Below the pieces are notes generated by a model, which saw only the letters and a program-made list of their open reading frames with translations, had not been told where the DNA came from and did not search any database. DNA of 64,000 nt from Hyphomicrobiales bacterium (GTDB lineage Bacteria > Pseudomonadota > Alphaproteobacteria > Rhizobiales > Beijerinckiaceae), in contig CAKNFP010000002.1 in NCBI GenBank assembly GCA_930633525.1, positions 248,001-312,000 of the forward strand, read 5' to 3'. A program made the position numbers and the translations under genes. Shown piece by piece: positions 36,692 through 45,139 of this stretch. The number at the start of each line of letters is the position of its first letter. Within the stretch, counting starts at the first letter, position 1.

Positions 36692-37984
36692 TCAAGCCTC
36701 GTGGGCAAGTTCCCGTTCGACGGCTTTGGGATTGGCCGCCAGCCTGTCGCGGATATCGAGCGCGACGTCGCCGATGAAGACATCCTCGAGGCCGTTTTCC
36801 AGCGCACGCACAATACCGGTAGCGAGCGCCGTCGGCGTCACCTTGGGTGGTGGAACCGCTTGGAACCATTCGGTTTCCAGCGGACCGAAGAAGGCGTTGA
36901 TAACGCGTATGCCACCCGGTTGCAGCTCGGCGCGCAGGCACTGGGAGAGCGATAGCGCAGCCGCCTGCGCGGCGGAATAGGCACCCCACGCCGGCCAGTT
37001 GACGAGCGCGAAGACCGACAGTGCGTTGACCCAGGCCACGGCGCTGTTGGCGCCGTCCGCCCCGCGGCTCATCATGACGGGCCCGAAACTTCGGGCAAGG
37101 CGCATCAGGCCGAAATACGCACGGTCCATTACCTCCTGGGCGATGACCGTGTCATCGCGGCCGATGACACCCCCGGGTCGGATATGCTCGACGGTATTGA
37201 CGAGGATATCCGTCTTGGCGCCGAGGCTTGCGGCCAGCCGCTGCACCGAGATATCGTCGGTGACATCGAGCGGGACGAGTTCGACCGCCGGGATTGCGCG
37301 CAACGCATCCTCACCTGGAAAAGGCCTCCAGTCCTCGGCAATGCCGACGAAGACCTTGGCGGCGCCGGCCTTGGCAAGGCCGTGCGCGAGGGCCTGTCCA
37401 ACGGCCCCGCGCCCGTCGGTCACCAGCACCCGCCGGAATTTCGGAGAGGCTGTCAATTCGCGCAGCACGGGGTCGTCGGCCATGGCGGGGCTGTCCGTTG
37501 GGGAGAGGGCTATCATCACCGGCTGGCCGCCCTTGTCGAGTTTGAGGGCGAGCCGCACGGCCTCGCCCTCACGGCAGGCGCCATGAAGATGGGCGATGAC
37601 GCGCGGCCCGGCGTCGAGCACGACGATACCCGTCCGCCACGGCGCGCGCTCGCGAAAATAGGGCTCGCTCGGCACCTCGACGCTCGTCTCACAAACAAGC
37701 GTTCCGCGTGGATCGGCATCCCGGAACGCCAAGTCCGCGGACAGGCACTGCCCGCAGGCGTCACGGGGAGGATAGGCAACCGTGCCGCACTGCCCACAGA
37801 CCTGCAGGGCGAAGCGCCCCTCGGCGGCCGGCTTCAGCAGTCCGAGCGCCGTGCGGCTGCGCGCCTGGGGCGGCAACAGCGGCTGCGGCGTGCGCAGGAG
37901 CGGGTTCTTGCGCTGCGGAGGCGACAGACCCGGAGATGACAGACCGGGAGGTGACATGGGGGAGAGAGGCGATCGGCCTGTCAT
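36692..37984 (-). CDS. Fusion of a zinc-ribbon/OB-fold (DUF35) domain to a degenerate SDR domain
   Basis: A 430-residue two-domain protein. After a Pro/Ser-rich stretch comes a zinc ribbon (Cys63, 66, 77, 80 in CGQCGTVAYPPRDACGQC) and a DUF35 OB-fold to about residue 165. From residue 183 an SDR-like Rossmann domain follows (RRVLVTDGRGAVGQALA). The catalytic Ser323 and Tyr336 are in place, but the usual Lys is Gln340 (YSAAQ) and the nucleotide loop has TDGRGAVG rather than TGxxxGxG. It may therefore not be an active dehydrogenase. Its start overlaps the thiolase stop by ATGA; DUF35 proteins bind such thiolases. Confidence 0.88.
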   Translation of the reverse strand: MTGRSPLSPMSPPGLSSPGLSPPQRKNPLLRTPQPLLPPQARSRTALGLLKPAAEGRFALQVCGQCGTVAYPPRDACGQCLSADLAFRDADPRGTLVCETSVEVPSEPYFRERAPWRTGIVVLDAGPRVIAHLHGACREGEAVRLALKLDKGGQPVMIALSPTDSPAMADDPVLRELTASPKFRRVLVTDGRGAVGQALAHGLAKAGAAKVFVGIAEDWRPFPGEDALRAIPAVELVPLDVTDDISVQRLAASLGAKTDILVNTVEHIRPGGVIGRDDTVIAQEVMDRAYFGLMRLARSFGPVMMSRGADGANSAVAWVNALSVFALVNWPAWGAYSAAQAAALSLSQCLRAELQPGGIRVINAFFGPLETEWFQAVPPPKVTPTALATGIVRALENGLEDVFIGDVALDIRDRLAANPKAVERELAHEA

Positions 37985-39156
37985 GACAATCTCGCGAGAA
38001 TGGCGGCGCCGGACGCGAGTCCCCGGTCATAGTTGATCATGCCGAAGCCGGACGCGAGGCCGTATTGCGCACCGGGGACCTGGGTTGGCCCGGCGCTCCC
38101 CAGCAATTGCCGGATGCTTTCAACCAGGCCGAGATGACCGCCAGCCGCACCAGCCTGTCCGACCGAGAGCTGGCCGCCGGAGGTATTGTGCGGAAAGGAG
38201 CCGTGGATGGTGAATTCATGCGATCGCACGAAATCCGGCCCCTCGCCCTTGGCGCAAAAGCCGAGATCCTCGAACTGCATCATCGAGATCACGGGATAGT
38301 CGTCGTAAGTCTGCACGAAGTCGAGGTCATCGGGCCGAATGCCCGCCATCGCGTAGAGTTCGTCCACATCCAATGCCCAGCCCCCGCGAATCTGGACGGG
38401 GTCATCTGCGAAAGCGTTGTGGCGCTCGATGGTCGAAAGCAGCCGTACGGCGGGCAGGCCGAGATCCCGCGCCGTCTCCTCGCGCATCACGAGGAAAGCT
38501 TCCGCGCCCGCGCAAGGCATGACGCAATCGAAAAGATGGATCGGCGCGGCGATCGGCCGCGCGGCCATATAGGCGTCCAGCGTCAGCGGCTTCTTCATGA
38601 GCGCGTTGGGATTGCGCAGGGCATTGTCGCGCTGAGCGACACAAAGCTTGCCGAAATCCTCCCGCCTCGCGCCGAAGACGTTCATGTAGTTGCGGGCGAT
38701 GAGCGCGAAGCTCGCATTGGCGCCACCCGCGCCGTAAGGATAGACCGCATCCTGGGAGAAGCGGCTGAAATGCGCGAGGAGCTGGCGAAAGCCATCCACG
38801 CTGTTGGTGTCGCCGCCGACGCAGGCAACCACGTCGGCGTCGCCCGACTGCACCGCGCGGGCTGCCCGACGCAGGGAGATGATGCCGCTGACGCCGCCCA
38901 TCGGCACATGATCGAGCCAGCGGGGAGCCAGCCCGAAATGCTGGGTGAGCCCGATGGCCGTATCCGGCCCGATGCCGAAGCTCGCCAGGCCGAAACCATC
39001 CAGATCGGACCGGTACAGCCCGCTCTCCGCGAGCAGCGCAGCGAGCGCACGACCAATCCACCAATGCGCGCTCTCGATGGAGTAGCGCGCATAGGGCACC
39101 GTCACCGGCGTCGTGACGACCACGCCGTCATAAGGTTGCCGCCGCCCGCCGGTCAC
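37981..39156 (-). CDS. Thiolase-fold protein without the catalytic cysteine (SCP-x/Ltp2-like)
   Basis: A 391-residue thiolase-superfamily protein. Where thiolases carry the nucleophile in CASG, this one has GVSG (residues 88-91). The late GHP motif is also absent: the region reads NTSGGQLSVGQAGAAGGH. This pattern is shared with lipid-transfer-type thiolases that pair with DUF35 proteins. One characterised member, Ltp2 with ChsH2, is a retro-aldolase. An aldolase or acyl-binding role is therefore more likely than thiolysis. ATGA overlaps on both sides tie it to the LLM and DUF35-SDR genes. Confidence 0.87.
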   Translation of the reverse strand: MTGGRRQPYDGVVVTTPVTVPYARYSIESAHWWIGRALAALLAESGLYRSDLDGFGLASFGIGPDTAIGLTQHFGLAPRWLDHVPMGGVSGIISLRRAARAVQSGDADVVACVGGDTNSVDGFRQLLAHFSRFSQDAVYPYGAGGANASFALIARNYMNVFGARREDFGKLCVAQRDNALRNPNALMKKPLTLDAYMAARPIAAPIHLFDCVMPCAGAEAFLVMREETARDLGLPAVRLLSTIERHNAFADDPVQIRGGWALDVDELYAMAGIRPDDLDFVQTYDDYPVISMMQFEDLGFCAKGEGPDFVRSHEFTIHGSFPHNTSGGQLSVGQAGAAGGHLGLVESIRQLLGSAGPTQVPGAQYGLASGFGMINYDRGLASGAAILARLS

Positions 39157-40247
39157 GCGGTTCTCAGGCCCGCTTCACGCATCAGCGGCAGAACCCGGTC
39201 CGTGAAGAAGGGTAGCTCATAGGTGTAATTGACGAAGGACAATGCGGCACCTGCATAGCCCTGCGCAGAGATGGCCAGGAGGTCCTCCACGATCTTCTCA
39301 GGCGTGCCGACAAGCGGATAGCTGCCAGCGCCACCCGCGAAGCGCTTTTGCGCCTGCTCGAAAGCGGCCTTGTCGAAATCGTTCGCGAAATGACGGTTGC
39401 CCGACATGCGGGTTTCCAGCGCAGACTGGTCGGCCATCTCTACCGCGTAGCGGTGATAGTAGGCCTCGGCTTCCGCCTGAGTCTCCCGGCAGACGACGTG
39501 ACAGACCGTATAGAGCCCGACATCGCGGCCGGCAGCTGCGGCGCGCTGGCGCACATCGGCCGCGTGCTTCCCGGCATCCTCGATGGTCCCGAAGGTCGTG
39601 AACAGGAAATCGCAATGGGCCGCCGCGAAGTCGCGGCCGTGCGGGCTGAAGGCCGCGTTCATGCTGACGGGGCGGGGCACCTGCAGGGCAGCCGGGCGGC
39701 TGACCACGTCCTTGAGGGTGTAGAACTTGCCGTTGAAGTCGAAGGGCTGGTCATCGCCGTAGCAACGCTCGATCACGTCCATCCACTCGGCGGCCTGGGT
39801 ATAGCCATCCTCGTGGAGCGCGACGCCGAACATGCCGAACTCGGCCGGGCTCCATCCGCACACGATATTGAGGCCGGCGCGGCCGTTGGAGATATGATCG
39901 ACAGTCGCCAGCGCTTTCGCGGCATAGATCGGGTGAACGACAGGTACATGCACTGTCATGAATAGGGCGATCTGTTCGGTGGCTGCCGCCAGACCGGCAG
40001 CCCATGTGAATGTCTCGAATGACCATTCGCGGACACGGTTCTTGCCGCCATATCCGCGCCAACGGGCGATGGGAAGGAAGAACTCCAATCCCGCGCGGTC
40101 AGCGATCTGAGCCGCGGTGAGATTGTCGGACCAGCGCGCCGACCAGCGCTCTGGTACCGTCGTTATGGCCAAGCCGCCATCGGCATTGGCTGAAAAGACA
40201 CCGAGCTTGAAACGATTGGGACCGTTGAGCGGATGCTGCTTTAACAC
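39153..40247 (-). CDS. LLM-class FMNH2-dependent monooxygenase, RutA/SfnG-like
   Basis: A 364-residue luciferase-like monooxygenase. The segment WRGYGGKNRVREWSFETFTW and the block TVDHISNGRAGLNIVCGW resemble RutA (uracil ring-opening) and sulfone or sulfonate monooxygenases. It uses FMNH2 from a separate reductase, and no reductase gene is visible in the window. The start is the GTG at 40247 with GGGAGG upstream. It is the first gene of the operon leading to the thiolase, DUF35-SDR and cyclase genes, and probably starts attack on the substrate. Confidence 0.9.
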   Translation of the reverse strand: MLKQHPLNGPNRFKLGVFSANADGGLAITTVPERWSARWSDNLTAAQIADRAGLEFFLPIARWRGYGGKNRVREWSFETFTWAAGLAAATEQIALFMTVHVPVVHPIYAAKALATVDHISNGRAGLNIVCGWSPAEFGMFGVALHEDGYTQAAEWMDVIERCYGDDQPFDFNGKFYTLKDVVSRPAALQVPRPVSMNAAFSPHGRDFAAAHCDFLFTTFGTIEDAGKHAADVRQRAAAAGRDVGLYTVCHVVCRETQAEAEAYYHRYAVEMADQSALETRMSGNRHFANDFDKAAFEQAQKRFAGGAGSYPLVGTPEKIVEDLLAISAQGYAGAALSFVNYTYELPFFTDRVLPLMREAGLRTA

Positions 40248-40329
40248 CGAAATGCCTCCCTGTGCCCCTGCGGATAACAGCCGCCGGAAATCAATATGCG
40301 GTGGTTCATGCCGTTTGACGAGCTATAAT

Positions 40330-40341
40330 TTCAAGTCTAAA
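40330..40341. promoter_or_regulatory. TTCAAG-type operator, copy 2
   Basis: TTCAAGTCTAAA, flanked by ATTT on the left and CTATTC on the right. The 20-base context is almost identical to the copy at 63669 (only the two central bases differ). It is about 80 bases upstream of the LLM start. Confidence 0.55.
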
Positions 40342-40536
40342 CTATTCGAATTGGAGTGCTTGTCTATAGCCATCTCACGATCGGCGTCGCGGCACTGCAA
40401 GAACTCATGTTGATATCGTGTGTTTACATGCGGTGAATGAGACTAAAGAAATAGAGGGCTAAGTCTTTTTTCCGAAGATCCCGTTTCAAGGAAAGTTGGC
40501 GACAAGCTCGGGGGGGCTGCTGTGGCGTATAATTTA

Positions 40537-40546
40537 TGCAAATGCA
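40537..40546. promoter_or_regulatory. TGCAAATGCA site, copy 2, beside a TATAAT box
   Basis: TGCAAATGCA lies three bases after a perfect TATAAT (40528-40533) and 54 bases before the FAD-linked oxidase start. The 13-mer TATGCAAATGCAT is repeated exactly at 63794. Such a place fits a repressor site. Confidence 0.5.
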
Positions 40547-40600
40547 TTCATCTTGATTTCGCCGATGGCGCTCGAGGGGCTTTTTCATCACAGGTAACTC

Positions 40601-42004
40601 ATGACTGATCGTGCTGTGGCCGCTTTTATCGAGGAATTGCAGCTTGCGCTCGGCGCCTCCGTCGTTACAGGCGAGGACATTCCGGCGCAGTTCCACAATG
40701 ACTGGAGCGGGCTGCCGCCCGTTCGTCCTGTCGCCTTGATCCGGCCGCGTGAAACCGCTGAAGTTGCTGCAGCACTTAAAATCGCGGCCCGCCATGGCAT
40801 AACGATCGTGCCGCAAGGCGGCCTCACAGGCCTAGCCGGCGGCGCCCAGCCCGTCGCCGGGGGCGCCGTTATTTCCCTCGACCGCATGAGCGGCATCGAG
40901 GAAATCGATCCGGTGATGGCGAGCATGACCGTCAAGGCCGGCACGCCACTTGAGGTCGCCCAGAAGGCGGCGGAAGACGCGGGGCTCTTTCTAGGTTTGG
41001 ACCTTGGCGCGCGAGGCTCCTGCCAGATCGGCGGCAATCTCGCGACCAATGCCGGCGGCAACCGCGTGATCCGCTTCGGGATGGCCCGCGAGCACGTGCT
41101 CGGCCTGGAGGTCGTGCTGCCAGACGGCACGGTGATGACGTCGCTCAACAAGCTGATCAAGAACAATGCGGGCTATGACCTGAAGCAGTTGTTCATCGGC
41201 TCCGAGGGCACGCTTGGCATTATCACCCGCGTCGTCCTGCGGCTCCAGGCCAAGCCCCTCACGGTGAACACGATCTTCTGCGGCTGCCGGGATTTTCCCG
41301 CCGTCCTCGAACTGCTGAAGCGCGCGCGGGCGCGCCTCGGCCCCGCCTTGTCCGCCTTCGAGGTCATGTGGCCGAGCTTCTATGATTTCATGACCGGCAA
41401 CCTCAGCGAATTGCGCCGCCCACTTGCCCAGCCCCATGGGATCTATGTTCTGCTCGAACAGAGCGGCTTCGATCCAGAGGCAGACAGCGGCCGGCTGGAG
41501 GCCGTCATGGGTGAAATGCTGGAGGCAGGCGTTGTCGATGATGCCGTGCTCGCCTCTTCGGAGCGCGAGACGCGTGATCTTTGGGCCGTCCGGGACAGCG
41601 TGTCGGAATACGGCAAGTTGATGGGCCCGCTCACGGCTTTCGATGTCGGCCTGCCGACGAGCCGCATGGCGGAGGTGGTCACGGCCATCGAGGCGCAGTA
41701 TCAGGCGCGCTGGCCTGGCGCCATTCTGCTGGTTTATGGCCATATCGGTGACAGCAACCTGCACCTGGTCGCCAATGTACCAGCCGCCGGCGCTCATCAA
41801 CCCCATGACGAGATCACGGATCTTGTGCTGGGTGCCGTGCGGGCGGCCGGGGGCACGGTCTCGGCCGAGCATGGGATCGGCCTTCTGAAAAAGAAGTACC
41901 TCCATTTCACGCGGTCCGACGCCGAACTTGCGTTGATGAAACGGCTCAAGGCAGCGCTCGACCCGGCCGATATCCTGAATACGGGCAAGGTTTTCACGCT
42001 ATAG
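40601..42004 (+). CDS. FAD-linked 2-hydroxyacid dehydrogenase (GlcD/D-lactate dehydrogenase type)
   Basis: A 467-residue flavoprotein. The PCMH-type FAD domain has GGLTGLAGGAQP and GSCQIGGNLATNAGGNRVIRFG, and the C-terminal substrate domain has YGHIGDSNLH and AEHGIGLLKKKYL, both typical of the GlcD/DLD family. It oxidises a D-2-hydroxyacid to the 2-oxoacid and passes electrons to the respiratory chain. It is the first gene of a three-gene operon whose products could oxidise both stereoisomers of a hydroxyacid and then cleave the product. Confidence 0.9.
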   Translation: MTDRAVAAFIEELQLALGASVVTGEDIPAQFHNDWSGLPPVRPVALIRPRETAEVAAALKIAARHGITIVPQGGLTGLAGGAQPVAGGAVISLDRMSGIEEIDPVMASMTVKAGTPLEVAQKAAEDAGLFLGLDLGARGSCQIGGNLATNAGGNRVIRFGMAREHVLGLEVVLPDGTVMTSLNKLIKNNAGYDLKQLFIGSEGTLGIITRVVLRLQAKPLTVNTIFCGCRDFPAVLELLKRARARLGPALSAFEVMWPSFYDFMTGNLSELRRPLAQPHGIYVLLEQSGFDPEADSGRLEAVMGEMLEAGVVDDAVLASSERETRDLWAVRDSVSEYGKLMGPLTAFDVGLPTSRMAEVVTAIEAQYQARWPGAILLVYGHIGDSNLHLVANVPAAGAHQPHDEITDLVLGAVRAAGGTVSAEHGIGLLKKKYLHFTRSDAELALMKRLKAALDPADILNTGKVFTL

Positions 42005-42017
42005 GCTGGGGATAGGC

Positions 42018-43298
42018 ATGATGCGACGTCGGTTTTATGCGGGAGCCAATCTGGAGAGGGCTGTGGCCATCTCGGATCTGCGTGCCCGCATGTACCGACG
42101 GCTGCCAAATTTCGTAACCGAATATATCGAGGGCGGCGCTGAAGAAGAGCTGACCTTGCGCGAAAACCGCGAAATCTTCTCGCGCATCCTGTTTCGGCCG
42201 AGCACACTGATCAACGCTGCAGGGATTGACGCATCCACGCAGCTTTTCGGCCGGGCTCTGCGCTTACCCGTCGTCATCGCGCCCACGGGGTCGAACGGCC
42301 TGTACTGGTATGAAGGAGACCAGTGTCTGGCGCGGGCGTCCGCCGCATTCGGCATTCCCTTCACGCAAAGCACCGTATCGAATGCGCGGCTCGAGGACGT
42401 CGCCGCGCTTCCCGGCGTCCGGCACTGGATGCAGCTTTATGTCTTTCGTCCTCGCGATTTCATGGAAGAGCTGGTTGCCCGCGCCGAAGCAACGGGCTCG
42501 GAAGCGTTGGTGGTGACGGTCGACGCGGCCGCATTCGGCAATCGCGAATGGGACCGGCGTAATTATAGCCGCGATATGGACCCGACTTTTGCCAACAAGC
42601 TGGACGTCCTGAGGCGTCCGCATTGGATGGCCAACGTGTTGTTGCGGGGCTTGCCAACCTTCGCCAATGTCGCCGACAAGATCCCGCCAGCCGAGCGCAA
42701 TTACCGTCGCACCGCGAGCTGGACCCGCGAGCAGATGGACCTCTCCTTCGACTGGTCGGATATCGTGATGCTGCGTCGGATCTGGCCGCGCCACCTGATC
42801 ATCAAGGGGCTCGTTACCGCCGACGATGCCGCGCGAGCGGCCGATGTCGGCGCGGACGGCGTGGTACTGAGCAATCACGGCGGCCGACAGCTCGACGGCA
42901 TGGTCTCGGGTCTCTCGACCCTCCCGGAAGTGCGTCGGCGCGTCGGCGACAGGTTCACGATACTGGTGGACGGCGGCTTTCGCCGCGGCACCGATATCGT
43001 CAAGGCACTCGCGCTCGGCGCCGATGCCGTCATGATCGGCCGGGCGGCGCTCTATGGCCTTGCCGCCGGCGGGGAGGCAGGGGTGACACGTGCGCTCGCG
43101 ATCCTCGAACAGGAAGTCCTGCGCACGATGGCTCTTCTCGGCCGCCTCACGGTGGCTGAACTCGGCCCGGATTGCCTGAGCCGGCGCGGCGATCCGCTCG
43201 ATGAACTGGCGGCGTTGCCTCCCATGCGCGCAACGCGGGCGACGACGAACCATGAGCTCGATCGCGCTGAAAAACTGGAAGAAAGCAGGTTGGTCTGA
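42018..43298 (+). CDS. FMN-dependent alpha-hydroxyacid oxidase/dehydrogenase (LldD/mandelate dehydrogenase family)
   Basis: A 426-residue TIM-barrel flavoprotein. The active-site His287 is in SNHGGRQLDG and Lys263 in LIIKGLVTADDA, with the phosphate-binding loop LVDGGFRRGTDIVKALALGA. It oxidises an L-2-hydroxyacid. GGGGATAGG precedes the ATG at 42018. Together with the preceding FAD enzyme it allows both enantiomers to be oxidised. It overlaps the aldolase gene by one base (TGATG). Confidence 0.92.
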   Translation: MMRRRFYAGANLERAVAISDLRARMYRRLPNFVTEYIEGGAEEELTLRENREIFSRILFRPSTLINAAGIDASTQLFGRALRLPVVIAPTGSNGLYWYEGDQCLARASAAFGIPFTQSTVSNARLEDVAALPGVRHWMQLYVFRPRDFMEELVARAEATGSEALVVTVDAAAFGNREWDRRNYSRDMDPTFANKLDVLRRPHWMANVLLRGLPTFANVADKIPPAERNYRRTASWTREQMDLSFDWSDIVMLRRIWPRHLIIKGLVTADDAARAADVGADGVVLSNHGGRQLDGMVSGLSTLPEVRRRVGDRFTILVDGGFRRGTDIVKALALGADAVMIGRAALYGLAAGGEAGVTRALAILEQEVLRTMALLGRLTVAELGPDCLSRRGDPLDELAALPPMRATRATTNHELDRAEKLEESRLV

Positions 43299-44071
43299 TG
43301 TTTGTGTTCAATGGGCGCAGTCTGCGCCAGCATCTGCATGGCGGCGGCCAGTTCGGCGTGTTCTGGTTTTCGCTGGGTGCCCCCGCGCTCATCGAGCTCG
43401 CGACAACCGTTGGCCCGGATGCCATTGTCATCGATGCGCAGCATGGCCTCTGGGATAGGCGGTCTCTTGAGCAAGCTGTCGCGGCCACCGGCGGCAAGGT
43501 CCCGCTCCTGGTGCGCACTATGGACAGCACCAAAGGCGCCATCAGCAGCGCGCTCGACGCGGGCGCGGCCGGTGTGATCGCTCCCCTGATCGAAACGCCT
43601 GAGGAGGCACGGCGTGTCGTGGAGGCGGCCCGCTTTCCGCCCCATGGTGCGCGGTCCGGCGGCGGAGTCAGGCCGCTCGCTGGCGATTTCGCGGCTTACT
43701 ATGCGGCTGCCAACACACATACCCTTGTGGGCGTAATGATCGAGACCACTGCTGGGGTCGCGAATGCCGACGCGATCGCCGCGGTGGAAGGGGTTGACCT
43801 TGTCCTCATCGGCACCGGGGATCTGGCGATTTCGCTGGGCACGTTCCCGGCAGCCGGTCCACGCCACGAGGAAGCCTGCAACGCGGTGCTGGCCGCCTGC
43901 CGGAAGGCCGGCGTCGCCTGCGGGATCTTCACGCCGCATGCCGAAGCCGCCGTCAAGCGCGCCGCGCAGGGTTACAACATGACTGTGGTCGCCAACGATA
44001 TCGATGTGGTCTCGCGCGGTTTTGCGAGCGCTCAATCGGCCTTTCGCGGCGGGGATGCCGGGTCATCGTGA
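43298..44071 (+). CDS. HpcH/HpaI family class II aldolase
   Basis: A 257-residue TIM barrel. Family positions are readable: IDAQHGLWD (the usual DxEHG has Gln instead of Glu), the Arg in LLVRTM, the metal Glu in GVMIETTAGVAN and the Asp in IGTGDLAISLG. Such enzymes cleave 2-oxo-4-hydroxy acids to pyruvate or glyoxylate plus an aldehyde. It would act on the product of the two oxidases upstream. The exact substrate is unknown. Confidence 0.88.
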   Translation: MFVFNGRSLRQHLHGGGQFGVFWFSLGAPALIELATTVGPDAIVIDAQHGLWDRRSLEQAVAATGGKVPLLVRTMDSTKGAISSALDAGAAGVIAPLIETPEEARRVVEAARFPPHGARSGGGVRPLAGDFAAYYAAANTHTLVGVMIETTAGVANADAIAAVEGVDLVLIGTGDLAISLGTFPAAGPRHEEACNAVLAACRKAGVACGIFTPHAEAAVKRAAQGYNMTVVANDIDVVSRGFASAQSAFRGGDAGSS

Positions 44072-44136
44072 GGGGCAAAGGTAAAACGAGCGCCATCTAT
44101 TTGCACAACATATCAATAACGAGGAGCGGGAATGCA

Positions 44137-45084
44137 ATGACAAAGCTGTTGGATAAGAAAATGGACTCCAGAGTGCGTCGAATTGGGATGGCGGCCATCG
44201 CGAGCTTTGGTTTGATGACCGCTTCCGCTTTCGCGGCCGAGCCAGTAACGATCGGAACAGGCGTGGACGCGTCGTTCTCACCGGTTTTCGTCGCGCTCCA
44301 GAACAAGCTCTTCGAGAAGGAAGGACTGAGCGTCACAACCCAGAACTATCCATCGGGTGGGGAGGCGACCGACGCGGTTGGCGCAGGCCAGCTCAACATG
44401 ACTGTTGTGGGGGCGCCTGCCGCGCTCAACCGCGGATCACGTGTCGACGTGCGGATCCTCGCCATCGTCGAAACCCATGGGAAATTTGTGAAGCTTGCTG
44501 CCCGCAAGGGCATCACGGATCCGAGTCAGATCAAGAAGATCGGCTTCTCGCCGGCCGGTGACAGCGAATATTCCGTGCGGCTGGCGATGAAGAAGTACAA
44601 TATTCCCAATGTCGAGCTGGTACGTTCGGCCCCGCCTGAACTGCCTGCCTTGTTAGCACGCGGTGATATCGACGCCTTCTTCATCTGGGAGCCGTGGCCA
44701 TCGCTCGCCGTAAAACAGGGGGCCAGCATTCTCGCGGTCAGCGAAGATGTCGGTCATCTCGGAACCATTGTCCTCGTGACCTCCGCTGACTGGTTGAAGC
44801 AGCATCAGGCGGCTGCCGAGGGGGTTGCCCGTGCGCTCGCCAAGGCCTGCGACGCCATCCGCGCCAATCCGGAAGAGGCTGGAAAAGCAGCGCAGATGGC
44901 GGGCAAAATCCCCGTCGACCAGACCGTGCAATTCGTCAAGGAGGTCGACTGCAAGGTTCGCAGCGTGACCGACAAGGACCTTGAGGATTATGACCGGATC
45001 GCGGACTTCCTGCAGGAGCAGAAAATCACCAGGACCAAGACGGATCTCAGCAAGGTCGTGGTGAAGGATTTCTATAAGCCCTGA
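44137..45084 (+). CDS. ABC importer periplasmic binding protein, SsuA/TauA/NMT1 type
   Basis: A 315-residue secreted protein. The signal peptide is MAAIASFGLMTASAFA, cleaved before AEPVT. The mature part has the NMT1/SsuA pattern: FSPVFVALQNKLFEKEGL, YPSGGEATDAVGAGQ and DAFFIWEPWPSLA. GAGGAGCGGG precedes the ATG at 44137. No matching permease lies beside it. The SsuB/SsuC-type genes 8.4 kb away on the other strand (34119-35731) are the natural partners. Confidence 0.9.
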   Translation: MTKLLDKKMDSRVRRIGMAAIASFGLMTASAFAAEPVTIGTGVDASFSPVFVALQNKLFEKEGLSVTTQNYPSGGEATDAVGAGQLNMTVVGAPAALNRGSRVDVRILAIVETHGKFVKLAARKGITDPSQIKKIGFSPAGDSEYSVRLAMKKYNIPNVELVRSAPPELPALLARGDIDAFFIWEPWPSLAVKQGASILAVSEDVGHLGTIVLVTSADWLKQHQAAAEGVARALAKACDAIRANPEEAGKAAQMAGKIPVDQTVQFVKEVDCKVRSVTDKDLEDYDRIADFLQEQKITRTKTDLSKVVVKDFYKP

Positions 45085-45091
45085 TAGAAAA

Positions 45092-45120
45092 AGGCCCCGC
45101 CGGCGCCGCCGCTGGGGCCT
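45092..45120. terminator. Bidirectional hairpin between converging genes
   Basis: AGGCCCC...GGGGCCT with GC-rich inner pairing lies 8 bases after the binding-protein stop and 20 bases beyond the convergent CoA ligase stop. A run of five A just before it gives a U-run on the minus-strand transcript. Confidence 0.7.
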
Positions 45121-45139
45121 CTCTTGCACCGATCAGCGC

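Larger units (their letters stand above)
40248..40600. other. Divergent promoter region of 353 bases
   Basis: No gene is supported. It lies between the LLM gene (minus) and the FAD-linked oxidase gene (plus). It contains the TTCAAG-type site at 40330, a TATAAT -10-like hexamer at 40528-40533 and the TGCAAATGCA palindrome at 40537, which would overlap the transcription start of the plus-strand operon. Confidence 0.6.
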
